Origin: Prevotella sp. UBA2755 | GTDB lineage: Bacteria; Bacteroidota; Bacteroidia; Bacteroidales; Bacteroidaceae | Direction of reading: 5' to 3' | Assembly: GCA_002353225.1 (NCBI GenBank) | Contig: DEJF01000056.1 | Location: 1 to 51,024, forward strand | DNA length: 51,024 nt | Shown: one piece after another, positions 43,509 through 51,024 of the stretch | Layout: every line of letters starts with the position of its first letter | Numbering within the stretch: position 1 is the stretch's first letter | Translations under genes and position numbers: made by a program | The notes under the pieces: generated by a model | What the model saw: only the letters and a program-made list of their open reading frames with translations | What the model was told of the DNA's origin: nothing | Databases searched by the model: none

Positions 43509-43545
43509 AGAGCGGCAGGGTTTCACAACCGTGCCGCTCTTTTTA
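43509..43545 (+). terminator. Rho-independent terminator
   Basis: AGAGCGGCA and TGCCGCTCT pair with a short loop, followed by TTTTTAT. It ends the 38539-43499 unit. The stretch from here to the promoter at 43763 shows no gene. Confidence 0.9.
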
Positions 43546-43762
43546 TCCTAATGATAGTATTAATAATGGAAAAGAAATTTATCTATCTTACTTATTAGTG
43601 TTATATATGTAGTCAGTAGTTGTTTTCCGTTTTCGTGATGTAAAGATACTCCTTATTTCCGAATCCACCATACTTTTTCTTGACAAAATGCTTGGTTTAT
43701 GTTATTAAACATCTATTTTGCGGATAAATAGGAAAATCCCTACACATTATTAGGTATTTCAT

Positions 43763-43794
43763 CTTGCAGGAGTGGGATATTTTCCTTACCTTTG
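43763..43794 (+). promoter_or_regulatory. Promoter of the small lipoprotein gene
   Basis: CTTG (43763-43766) and TACCTTTG (43787-43794) with 20-bp spacing, 26 bp before the ATG. Confidence 0.7.
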
Positions 43795-43820
43795 CAACAG
43801 AAACATTAAAACGCAGAGAT

Positions 43821-44354
43821 ATGAAGAGAATTTATTCTTATATGACAATGGCGCTCATGATGGCGCTGGTTATGACAACATTCACAAGTTGTATGACAAG
43901 GGACGAGGCTATTGCCTACGACCTCTCTGGTGAGTGGGAAGGTTATATGGGCGAGGATTACTACAGCTATTGGGGCTATGAGGGTACTGGTCGTGAGTAT
44001 GATACCATCATCCGCTTCTCCCGTGCAGGGCATAGTTACAGCCGTGGGGCTACGTCGGGATATGGAGAGCAGGTGGATTACGATCCTTACAATCGTGACT
44101 CAAGGTATCGTGAGTTCTTGTGGAGTGTGGCTGGTGGACGTATCAAGTTAACCTATGATACAGGTCAGATCATCTACATTTATGACTATGAGATTAATGG
44201 CAGTCGTTTCTTCGGCTATATGGATTGTGGCAATTACAAGGAGATTCGCTTCGATTTGGTTAAGACATCAAATGACCGTTGGAATACCTATTACGAATGG
44301 TCCAAACAACCCAAAGCGTTGAGTAACGACAGTATTAAAGTCACTAAGGAATAA
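43821..44354 (+). CDS. Small lipoprotein, lipocalin-like beta protein
   Basis: This 177-residue protein has a signal peptide ending in TTFTSC, so it is probably lipid-anchored. It continues with a Gly/Tyr/Asp-rich beta region (LSGEWEGYMGEDYYSYWG). The pattern of an LSGEW start and alternating strands resembles lipocalin-like Bacteroidetes surface proteins, but no ligand is evident. The frame is open to 43764, upstream of the promoter; ATG 43821 follows the promoter and begins the signal peptide. Confidence 0.75.
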   Translation: MKRIYSYMTMALMMALVMTTFTSCMTRDEAIAYDLSGEWEGYMGEDYYSYWGYEGTGREYDTIIRFSRAGHSYSRGATSGYGEQVDYDPYNRDSRYREFLWSVAGGRIKLTYDTGQIIYIYDYEINGSRFFGYMDCGNYKEIRFDLVKTSNDRWNTYYEWSKQPKALSNDSIKVTKE

Positions 44355-44360
44355 AAACAG

Positions 44361-44390
44361 AAGAAAGAGAGCCGCTCGGCTCTCTTTCTT
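44361..44390. terminator. Bidirectional terminator between convergent genes
   Basis: AAGAAAGAGAGCCG and CGGCTCTCTTTCTT form a 14-bp perfect stem with a 2-nt loop, giving T-rich ends on both strands. Confidence 0.9.
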
Positions 44391-44396
44391 TTATGG

Positions 44397-45314
44397 TCAG
44401 ATACCCAATCCTCCGTCAAAGGAGCCTTCCACGGCTTTCGACTGCTGGATGCGGGAGTAGGGTGGTACGTCGTGGGTTACCCAGATGTTACCACCTATCA
44501 CACTATGGTGTCCTATCGTGATACGCCCTAAGATAGAGGCGTTGGAATAGACCGTTACGTTGTCCTCGATAATCGGGTGACGGGGTACGTTCAGCATGTT
44601 ACCCTGCTCGTCATACTTGAAACTCTTGGCTCCCAAGGTCACACCCTGGTAGAGGGTCACGTGGTTGCCGATGATACAGGTCTCACCAATCACCACACCT
44701 GTACCGTGGTCGATGGCGAAATACTCTCCGATGGTGGCACCCGGATGGATGTCGATACCCGTCTTGGAGTGTGCCTGCTCTGTGATGATACGGGGTATCA
44801 CAGGCACGTGCAACTGGTGCAACTTATGGGCGATACGGTAGTGGATCATGGTGTTCACCACAGGATAGCAGAAAATCACCTCCCCATAGTTGGGAGCGGC
44901 AGGGTCGTTGTCGAACATCGCCTGCACATCAGTATAGAGCAGTCGCTTGATCTCTGGTAACTCGTCGATAAACTCAGTGGCGAGTTTCGCAGCCTCCTGA
45001 TATACCTTCTCCTTGGTGGTAATCTCCTCACAGTCCTCACAAAACTGTAGTCCGTGGGCGATCTGCTTCACCAGCAAACCATACAGTTCCTCCATGTGAC
45101 CGCCGATATAGTAGGAGCGGATCGTCTCGTCGGGTTGTCGCTTATTGAAATAGTCAGGGAAGATGATGCTCTTCACCAGTGCCACAATCTGTTTCACCTG
45201 TACCACAGAGGGCAGCGGTGCCTCGATGGCAGGCATCATATTCACCTCCTGCTCCGATAGTTTCGACAGCAGTGCGACATTCTTCTGCAGTATCTCGTTT
45301 GTCTTATTGTCCAT
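44397..45314 (-). CDS. cysE: Serine O-acetyltransferase
   Basis: In this 305-residue protein the C-terminal half is a left-handed beta helix with hexapeptide repeats (HPGATIGEYFAIDHGTGVVIG, GNHVTLYQGVTLG, PIIEDNVTVYSNASIL), including the catalytic DHGTG histidine of CysE. The N-terminal half is the helical domain of the EpsC/CysE class. It makes O-acetylserine for cysteine synthesis. A full promoter (45337-45368) precedes it. Confidence 0.93.
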   Translation of the reverse strand: MDNKTNEILQKNVALLSKLSEQEVNMMPAIEAPLPSVVQVKQIVALVKSIIFPDYFNKRQPDETIRSYYIGGHMEELYGLLVKQIAHGLQFCEDCEEITTKEKVYQEAAKLATEFIDELPEIKRLLYTDVQAMFDNDPAAPNYGEVIFCYPVVNTMIHYRIAHKLHQLHVPVIPRIITEQAHSKTGIDIHPGATIGEYFAIDHGTGVVIGETCIIGNHVTLYQGVTLGAKSFKYDEQGNMLNVPRHPIIEDNVTVYSNASILGRITIGHHSVIGGNIWVTHDVPPYSRIQQSKAVEGSFDGGLGI

Positions 45315-45336
45315 ACTTATGCCGTTTAGTTGGGTG

Positions 45337-45368
45337 CAAAGATACGATTATGTCAGCAAAACACCAAA
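45337..45368 (-). promoter_or_regulatory. Promoter of cysE
   Basis: On the minus strand TTTG (45365-45368) and TATCTTTG (45337-45344) are separated by 20 bp. Confidence 0.85.
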
Positions 45369-45442
45369 TTTTCTTCACTTATTTCTTACGTGAATCCGTT
45401 GTTCAAACGTGTCATAGTCTTCGTTGTGTATATCTAAACTAC

Positions 45443-45533
45443 CTGTTGACTTGGAGTCAGCGCCCCTGTCGACTTAGAGTCAGCAAGGTTGTCGACTGGA
45501 GTCAGCAGGTCTGTCGACTGGAGTCGACAAGCG
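45443..45533. repeat. Four ~21-24-bp tandem units, each an inverted dyad
   Basis: Units start at 45443, 45466, 45490 and 45511 and share the core GTYGACTNNGAGTCRGC or GTCGACTGGAGTC, a GACT/AGTC dyad. The unit is repeated with drift between the divergent cysE and 45739 genes. It may be an operator array or a slipped-strand repeat. Confidence 0.65.
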
Positions 45534-45585
45534 ATTAGGATGCTCCTGATAACTGCGAACAACGGCTCTTCCCATCGAATACCAC

Positions 45586-45619
45586 GGCACTTACAATAGT
45601 ATTGGATGGCACTTACAAT
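45586..45619. repeat. GGCACTTACAAT direct repeats at 22-bp spacing
   Basis: Identical 12-mers at 45586-45597 and 45608-45619. The rest of 45315-45738 holds the cysE promoter and the tandem dyads; I see no gene there. Confidence 0.55.
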
Positions 45620-45738
45620 CAAGTTGCTACAAGAAAAATGCTTTTTCCATGAACGATTTTTGTCGTTCTGTGTATGCAATAATGAATTGCGCAATATCAA
45701 AGAAGTAAAATCGTTTAAATCAATAACCCCAATACAAT

Positions 45739-46911
45739 ATGAGACATAAAGGAATCATCTTAAGCCTTTTGCTATTTGCGTTCGCAGAAAACTTGATGGC
45801 ACAAACAGAGCCAGTACGAGTAGAGAGCCCCATGGTGACAGAGAAGGACTTTGCATGGTATGTTAAACAAAAAGAGGCATGGAAAGCCCAAACATTAAAA
45901 GAGCCCAAGAATGAAGCGGCATGGTTGAACTATTATAACGCTGCCCGCAATATGAACTGGTATCAGCAGGAATTTAATCAGCAAGAAGACTCTACGGCAA
46001 GACAAGTGGTACGTGAGATGGAGGCAGTGATACCAGAGAGCTACATATTTAATTTCTGTGCTTACCGGGAAGCTGTAGAGGACAAAGATTATGGGGATGC
46101 GAATAAATACGCAGAGGCAGCTTTGGCTAAGTTGCCTTCAGAGATGCAGCTTATCGATTACGATAACTGGGTTCGCTATTTGGCAATGCAGGGCGACGAC
46201 ACTCGCATGAGGTCACTGGCAAAGCGCTATTTCGATAGTGGTATTTACTCTGAGAACTTGTTGCGATATAACTATAATGAGCTGCAGGGAATGGAAAAAG
46301 GAGGAATCTGTATCGTAGATGGTGACGTGGTCGTCATTCCTAAGTGGCTTATACAAGAGGGAATGGGTATGCATAAGGACAAAATCATCGTATGTGCCTC
46401 TTTCCTTTCTGTAAAAGCATATCGCGAGTGGTTGTTCAGTAAATTGGGCATCCAATTGCCAGTCTTGAAGGAAGCAACGTGTGCAGAAGCCGATGAGCTA
46501 AACGAGAGGACTTTGTTGCAAGCCATTATAGACAAGTACGAAAGTAAGGTGTATTTCTCTTCTGCAATAGCTGGCAAAATATATGAGCCATGGGAACACA
46601 ATTTGTATAATGAGGGTTTGTTATTGAAATATTCCAGAAAGCCCTATGATAATATCGCTGTTAAGCGTCGTAACGTGGAAGAACGTTATATGATGGAGTA
46701 TCTGTTAGTACCTTTTAGACCCGATTGGATAACAGGGCAGCGGCTGACTGCCAATTATGCCGTCGTCCTGATGGACTTGTTGGCTTACTACCACACTCAT
46801 GACAAGCAGCGTTATGAATGGCTGATGAAGCTGTTGGTAAGCGGTGTCACTAACACATCGCTTAGTGAGGAGCATAAGCAGATTATCTTAGACGTGTTGG
46901 CAACGAATTAA
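45739..46911 (+). CDS. Secreted protein of unknown function (TPR-like N-terminus)
   Basis: This 390-residue protein has an N-terminal signal peptide (about 1-21, ending LMAQ). The region after it is helical and TPR-like (EAAWLNYYNAARNMNW, NKYAEAALAKLP). The second half is unassigned. It is followed 13 bp later by an ECF sigma factor, so it may belong to the signalling unit. Family not recognised. Confidence 0.65.
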   Translation: MRHKGIILSLLLFAFAENLMAQTEPVRVESPMVTEKDFAWYVKQKEAWKAQTLKEPKNEAAWLNYYNAARNMNWYQQEFNQQEDSTARQVVREMEAVIPESYIFNFCAYREAVEDKDYGDANKYAEAALAKLPSEMQLIDYDNWVRYLAMQGDDTRMRSLAKRYFDSGIYSENLLRYNYNELQGMEKGGICIVDGDVVVIPKWLIQEGMGMHKDKIIVCASFLSVKAYREWLFSKLGIQLPVLKEATCAEADELNERTLLQAIIDKYESKVYFSSAIAGKIYEPWEHNLYNEGLLLKYSRKPYDNIAVKRRNVEERYMMEYLLVPFRPDWITGQRLTANYAVVLMDLLAYYHTHDKQRYEWLMKLLVSGVTNTSLSEEHKQIILDVLATN

Positions 46912-46924
46912 TCGTATAGTTATC

Positions 46925-47482
46925 ATGCTGGTATCTATGAGACGTTCGGTACAGACCGACGAGCAGTTGATGCAAAAGGCTGCACGAGGTAGCGAACACG
47001 CTTTCGAAGAGCTGTACAACCGTCATGCAAGGCGGTTGCAGGGCTTTTTCGTGCGTAGGTTGGGTGAGCATAGTGACTTAGCTGCCGATTTCATGCACGA
47101 CACCTTTCTGAGACTTTATGCGGCTCGTGAGACATATCATGAAGGATGTAGCTTCCGTGCCTGGCTTTATGCCATAGCTTATAATCTCCTGAAGAATCAT
47201 CTGCGTAGCCAGTTGGCGGTTGTTCATGAAGTTACGGAGGCTGTTGAGGATAATGACATAGAGGTAGATCTCGAAATGACCATTCTTCGCGATGCCCTAC
47301 GTGATGTCATGAATAGTCTTCCAGTCCCCTATGCTATCCTCATTTCCTTACATTATGAAGAAGAACTCACTATTCCGCAGATAGCGCAAATCACAGACTT
47401 GCCAGAAGGTACTGTGAAATCACGCATTCATAAAGCTATGAACACGATCAAACAACAATTAAGAAAATATGAAAATCGATAA
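46925..47482 (+). CDS. ECF-type RNA polymerase sigma factor
   Basis: This 185-residue protein has region 2 (EHAFEELYNRHARRL, DFMHDTFLRLYAAR, SFRAWLYAIAYNLLKNHLR) and region 4 (LPVPYAILISLHYEEELTIPQIAQI, LPEGTVKSRIHKAM) of ECF sigma-70 factors. It overlaps the next gene, a small membrane protein, by 14 bp, a common sigma/anti-sigma arrangement. Confidence 0.93.
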   Translation: MLVSMRRSVQTDEQLMQKAARGSEHAFEELYNRHARRLQGFFVRRLGEHSDLAADFMHDTFLRLYAARETYHEGCSFRAWLYAIAYNLLKNHLRSQLAVVHEVTEAVEDNDIEVDLEMTILRDALRDVMNSLPVPYAILISLHYEEELTIPQIAQITDLPEGTVKSRIHKAMNTIKQQLRKYENR

Positions 47483-47873
47483 TCAAGACATTATCCGTAT
47501 GCTGCAACAACAGCGGGACAAAGAAAACGAGCAATTACACATTCGTCCTTGGAGTCATCATCGTCGCTTCCAAGTTCCAACATGGCTGGTGGCAGTCCCA
47601 GCTGCCGCCATCATTGGTTTCTTCTTTGGGCTTTGGATGCGGTCTGACTGCAAAAGTGACGGCTCTTTGACGGCACATGTCGATACAGTGTTTGTCGAGG
47701 TTCCTGTGGTAAAGGAAATCCCTGATACTGTGACCCAAGCAGTCTCGACAGAAAGCTCTCCAACTCCCAAGCCTGCGCCCCGTCGCTCACTTGCTCCCCG
47801 CCGTTTACAGCCAAGCGTTGGTCAGCCTGTCGCAAATGATCATATCCGATATGATCTTTTAGTCTTTAATTGA
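47469..47873 (+). CDS. Small single-span membrane protein, possible anti-sigma partner
   Basis: This 134-residue protein has a basic N-terminus, one membrane helix (about 37-55, VPTWLVAVPAAAIIGFFFGL) and a Pro/Arg-rich tail. It overlaps the ECF sigma gene, suggesting it holds the sigma factor at the membrane. No ZAS zinc motif is visible, so the anti-sigma role rests on context. An intrinsic terminator sits inside its last codons (47838-47860). Confidence 0.6.
   Translation: MKIDNQDIIRMLQQQRDKENEQLHIRPWSHHRRFQVPTWLVAVPAAAIIGFFFGLWMRSDCKSDGSLTAHVDTVFVEVPVVKEIPDTVTQAVSTESSPTPKPAPRRSLAPRRLQPSVGQPVANDHIRYDLLVFN
47838..47860 (+). terminator. Terminator inside the 3' end of the membrane-protein gene
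   Basis: GATCATATC and GATATGATC form a 9-bp stem with a 1-nt loop by strict pairing (effectively a short melted loop), followed by TTTT. It overlaps the last codons of the upstream gene. Confidence 0.6.
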
Positions 47874-47885
47874 GATAAATCCTTT

Positions 47886-48785
47886 TCATCCCTCCCTGAA
47901 CTCCGCGGGAGTCATGTTGGTGAGACGTTTGAAGTATTTGGAGAAGAAGGAGGGATTGGGGAAGTTCATCTCCTCGGCAATCTGGGTGACGGACTTGTCG
48001 GTATGGCGCAACTCCACCTTGATACGGGTGATGAGGGCAAGGTCAATCCACTCTTTCGCCGTCGTACCACTTGCCTGACGGATGACGGTGCCGAGATAAC
48101 GCTCCGTCAGACACATCTTATCGGCATAGAAACCAATCTGGTGCTCCTTGACGGCATGTTGGTTGACAAGATAGATGAAGCGGTCGAAGATGCTCTGTTC
48201 CCGTGACTGTGTGTTTTGCTGTTGGTCGGTATGCTGGCGATAGAGTCCGTCGTAATGATACATCAGTGTGCCGACGAGACTGCTTGCCGTCTGCCGATTG
48301 TAGTCCTGCTGGTGTACCAAGTGCCAGATAGTGTCTATGATCTGCTGGGCGGTCTGGAGATCCTCCTCCTTTACTTTGAGTTGGAAGTCACGAACCTGTC
48401 CATTGAAAGCAGGGGGCATCTGTCCTGCGGCAAAGGGCATGGGGAAGTCGGGCGGCAGTCCGATGCCATATACTTGCAAGTCATCGGAGAAGTGGATGGG
48501 GTTGATGATGGTACCGGGACCAATGAATAGCAGCATTCCCTTCGAGAACACCTTCTCCACCAGATTGACGTTGACCCGTATCTCACCTTGCAGGATGAGA
48601 CCCATGCGGTGGTCGTTGATGACGAAGGGCGGTTGCTGACGTAATACAAGGCGGAACGCACGTGGGTCACCATGGATGACGGCGAGTTCCTGACCGATAT
48701 AGATAAACTCATGGATTTGAGATAGATGGGGTTCGAGAATATCCCTCATTCTCGAAATACTCATCAGTTTGGGCGACTTTCTCAT
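47886..48785 (-). CDS. AraC-family transcriptional regulator
   Basis: In this 299-residue protein the C-terminal ~100 residues carry two HTHs (ITRIKVELRHTDKSVTQIAEE, FPNPSFFSKYFKRLTNMTPAEFR), the AraC/XylS signature. The N-terminal domain is cupin-like. It is divergent from the TolC/HlyD operon and probably regulates it. Confidence 0.9.
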   Translation of the reverse strand: MRKSPKLMSISRMRDILEPHLSQIHEFIYIGQELAVIHGDPRAFRLVLRQQPPFVINDHRMGLILQGEIRVNVNLVEKVFSKGMLLFIGPGTIINPIHFSDDLQVYGIGLPPDFPMPFAAGQMPPAFNGQVRDFQLKVKEEDLQTAQQIIDTIWHLVHQQDYNRQTASSLVGTLMYHYDGLYRQHTDQQQNTQSREQSIFDRFIYLVNQHAVKEHQIGFYADKMCLTERYLGTVIRQASGTTAKEWIDLALITRIKVELRHTDKSVTQIAEEMNFPNPSFFSKYFKRLTNMTPAEFREG

Positions 48786-48811
48786 GGACTTATTCCTTTC
48801 TGTTTCTGATG

Positions 48812-48819
48812 CAAAGATA
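48812..48819 (-). promoter_or_regulatory. Promoter -7 box of the AraC-family gene
   Basis: TATCTTTG on the minus strand, 26 bp before the ATG. Confidence 0.65.
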
Positions 48820-48916
48820 ATAAATTATGGTTAATTACTATCCTTTTTGAGCGGAAATCGAACAAAAAGGACATTTTTGGCAAGGGAAGGATAATGACAA
48901 GTATCAGAAAACTCCT

Positions 48917-48924
48917 TACCTTTG
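48917..48924 (+). promoter_or_regulatory. Promoter -7 box of the TolC/HlyD operon
   Basis: TACCTTTG, 24 bp before the tolC-like ATG; -33 is not clear. Confidence 0.65.
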
Positions 48925-48948
48925 CAGCGGAAACTCAAATAAGACAAT

Positions 48949-50220
48949 ATGAGAAGAATACTTTTAGGATTCGTCATCGTGCCGCTGTCGTTGCAGGCAC
49001 AGTCACTGGAGGAATGCCAACAGGCTGCGGAGCGTAACTATCCGTTGATTCGCCAATACGACCTGATAGCGAAGACTACCGACCTGACGGTGAGGAATAT
49101 CGGAAAGGGGTGGCTGCCACAGGTGTCGGCATCGGCACAGGCTACCTATCAGAGTGATGTGACAGCATTCCCTGAGTCGATGCAACAGTTGTATAAAACC
49201 ATGGGAATAGACATGGAAGGGTTGCGGAAAGACCAATACCGGGTGGGTATTGATGTGCAGCAGACCATCTATGACGGTGGTGCCATCAGCAGTCAGAAAG
49301 CGATAGCCCGTCAGCAGGGACTCGTGGAGGCGGCACAGAACGAGGTCAGCATGTACCAGATCCGCCAGCGTGTCAATGAGATGTATTTCGGACTGTTGCT
49401 GTTGGACGACCAGTTGCAACTCAACAAGGACTTACAGGAGGTGCTCCGTACCAATGAGCAGAAACTCGCCTCGATGTATCAGCATGGGACGGCAGCCGAG
49501 AGCGACTATCTCTCTGTGAAGGCAGAGCGACTGAATGTAGCCCAGCAGTTGACGGGGTTACAGTCACAGCGACAAGCCCTCACAAGGATGCTCTCCACCT
49601 TCTGCGGCATGGAGGTTAAGCAGGTGCAGAAGCCTGTCCCGTCTGTTGCTGTGCAACAGCAACAAAACCAGCGCCCCGAACTGAAAGCCATCGAGGCACA
49701 ACTGCGCCTTGCCGATGCCCAGGAGAAAGCCCTGAATGCGGCACTGATGCCCAAGTTAGGAGTCTTTGCCCAAGGCTTCTATGGTTATCCGGGGTATAAT
49801 ATGTTTGAGGATATGATGCGCCATAAGTGGTCGCTGAACGGGATGATCGGTGCTAAGTTGTCGTGGAACATCGGGGCGCTCTATACCCGTAAGAACGACA
49901 AGGCGAAGATCCAGATGCAGCGTGAGCGTGCTGAGGTTAGTCGTGACGTGTTCCTTTTCAATAACCAGTTGGAGCAGATTCAGCAACAGGAGGACATGGA
50001 ACGCTATCGTAAACTGATGGGTGACGACGAGGAGATTATCCGTCTCCGCAGTGCCGTCCGCAAGGCAGCCGAGTCGAAACTGGCACATGGCATCATTGAT
50101 GTCAACGACCTCGTTCGTGAGATCAATAACGAGAATGCGGCGAGGGTGCAGCAGTCCATCCACGAGATAGAGATGTTAAAAGAGATAAACGATTTGAAAA
50201 TCACCTTGAATAATGAATAG
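48949..50220 (+). CDS. TolC-family outer-membrane efflux protein
   Basis: This 423-residue protein has a signal peptide (to about residue 18, SLQAQSLEECQ) and then the TolC-like pattern of paired helical hairpins (VSASAQATYQSD, VGIDVQQTIYDGGAIS, MPKLGVFAQGFYGY). It would form the outer-membrane exit duct. The HlyD-like gene follows by 4 bp. Confidence 0.88.
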   Translation: MRRILLGFVIVPLSLQAQSLEECQQAAERNYPLIRQYDLIAKTTDLTVRNIGKGWLPQVSASAQATYQSDVTAFPESMQQLYKTMGIDMEGLRKDQYRVGIDVQQTIYDGGAISSQKAIARQQGLVEAAQNEVSMYQIRQRVNEMYFGLLLLDDQLQLNKDLQEVLRTNEQKLASMYQHGTAAESDYLSVKAERLNVAQQLTGLQSQRQALTRMLSTFCGMEVKQVQKPVPSVAVQQQQNQRPELKAIEAQLRLADAQEKALNAALMPKLGVFAQGFYGYPGYNMFEDMMRHKWSLNGMIGAKLSWNIGALYTRKNDKAKIQMQRERAEVSRDVFLFNNQLEQIQQQEDMERYRKLMGDDEEIIRLRSAVRKAAESKLAHGIIDVNDLVREINNENAARVQQSIHEIEMLKEINDLKITLNNE

Positions 50221-50224
50221 CGAT

Positions 50225-51024
50225 ATGAGAAAGATCATCGTGCTGGCAAGTGCTGTCATGCTGTTGACGGCTTGCGGAACCAAAGAGAAGGAATATGACG
50301 CCACGGGAACCTTTGAGGCGACGGAGACGATGGTGTCGGCAGAGCAGAGTGGTACCTTGTTAAGGCTCACCGTCAGTGAGGGCGACGAGGTGTCGATGGG
50401 ACAGGAAGTCGGTTTGGTGGACACCACCCAGTTATGGCTGAAGATACAACAGTTAGGTGCCACGAAGATAGTGTACCAGAGTCAGAAACCTGACATGGAG
50501 AAACAGGTGGCGGCTATCCGTCAGCAACTCGCCAAGGCGAAGACTGAGCAGCAGCGTTATCAGGAGTTGGTGAAGGACGGTGCCGCTCCCCGTAAGATGC
50601 TCGACGACGCCACCAGTCAGGTGGCCGTCTTACAGAGACAACTCGATGCCCAGGTGTCTGCGTTGGGTACACAGGTGTCCACCTTGAACTCCCAAGTCTC
50701 GACGGTTGACGTGCAGGTGGCACAACTGACCGACCAGTTGCGCAAGTGTCATATCATGGTTCCTGTTGGTGGTACCGTGTTGGAGAAATATGTGGAGACT
50801 GGTGAGTTCGTCGCCACTGGCAAGCCCCTCTTTAAGATTGCCGATGTCCAGAAGATGTTCATTCGTGCCTACGTCACCACCGCCCAGTTGAAGGGTATCA
50901 AACTCGGACAGCAAGTAAAGGTGTTTGCAGACTATGGTGATAATCAGAAAAAGGCGTACGACGGTACCATCTCATGGATATCCAGTCGTTCGGAGTTTAC
51001 CCCCAAGACCATCCTCACCGATGA
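50225..51024 (+). CDS. HlyD/RND membrane-fusion protein (partial, runs off the window)
   Basis: The reading frame is open to the window end (266 codons seen). It begins with a lipoprotein signal (MLLTAC), then a lipoyl-like half-motif (GTLLRLTVSEGDEV), long coiled coil with QxxL-type repeats and the second half-motif (VPVGGTVLEKYVETGEFV). This is the membrane-fusion-protein layout. An in-frame ATG at 50213 overlaps the tolC stop; 50225 is preferred because it begins the signal peptide. An ABC or RND pump gene would be expected next. Confidence 0.85.
   Translation, partial: MRKIIVLASAVMLLTACGTKEKEYDATGTFEATETMVSAEQSGTLLRLTVSEGDEVSMGQEVGLVDTTQLWLKIQQLGATKIVYQSQKPDMEKQVAAIRQQLAKAKTEQQRYQELVKDGAAPRKMLDDATSQVAVLQRQLDAQVSALGTQVSTLNSQVSTVDVQVAQLTDQLRKCHIMVPVGGTVLEKYVETGEFVATGKPLFKIADVQKMFIRAYVTTAQLKGIKLGQQVKVFADYGDNQKKAYDGTISWISSRSEFTPKTILTD

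Overview
The window is a Bacteroidetes chromosome segment, most likely Bacteroidales and plausibly Prevotella-like. Genes are repeatedly preceded by the Bacteroidetes promoter pattern TTTG-N19/20-TAnnTTTG, Shine-Dalgarno sequences are not evident, and the flanking genes (a SecG with an Ala/Pro tail, an LptE-like lipoprotein, a GT2-DUF4922-SpoIID fusion, RlmN, PdxA) are typical of that order. No taxonomic search was possible, so the genus is an inference.

Bases 30-33104 are an integrated, mobilizable genomic island. It is bounded by identical 19-bp direct repeats, and the right copy is the 3' end of an intact tRNA-His(GTG) gene. The left part (238-7976) carries transfer and maintenance genes: a tyrosine recombinase, an AAA ATPase, an unknown protein, an excisionase-like HTH protein, a primosome/replication-like HTH protein, an oriT-like hairpin region and a MobV-type relaxase. 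No conjugation (tra) genes are present, so it looks like an integrative mobilizable element that needs a helper.

The rest of the island is a defence island. (1) A minus-strand operon (13309-8058) holds an AbiE-type toxin-antitoxin pair followed by a CxxC/His protein and a DUF4365-nuclease/TPR fusion. (2) A plus-strand operon (14392-26826) resembles the phosphorothioate (PT) cassette sspBCD plus an sspFGH-like effector set: a DUF4007 protein, a large P-loop ATPase, a PP-loop/PAPS-reductase-like sulfurtransferase, a PLD-helicase, a 78-aa protein, an SMC/DndD-like ATPase, a 203-aa protein and a protein with an apparent sulfur-binding-like N-terminus plus a SANT-like HTH. A stand-alone sulfur-binding-like protein follows from its own promoter. 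No cysteine desulfurase is present. The operon is preceded by a leader of about 285 nt with nested perfect stems and a possible pseudoknot reaching to the start codon. (3) A non-coding stretch (27452-28500) holds inverted and 22-bp-phased repeats and a leader with a possible attenuator ahead of an 85-aa gene. (4) A DUF559 nuclease follows. (5) A truncated UpxY/NusG-like gene precedes a four-gene operon (winged-helix protein, ExeA-like ATPase, small protein, PIN nuclease) that I do not recognise as a described system.

From 33087 onward is ordinary chromosome, visibly richer in GC than the island. It holds tRNA-His and the minus-strand set sigma-54-type regulator/lptE/TPR-like/secG. Next comes rlmN-pdxA (minus), then a plus-strand GT2-DUF4922-SpoIID fusion gene with an MFS transporter. 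After these are a small lipoprotein, serine acetyltransferase (minus), a secreted unknown with an ECF sigma factor and a membrane protein, and an AraC regulator divergent from a TolC/HlyD efflux operon that runs off the window end.

The most interesting parts are the structured leader RNA of the PT-type operon, the two putative PT-reader proteins, the DUF4365-TPR pair and the ATPase/PIN operon. Domain calls are from motif reading by eye, and none was checked against a database.
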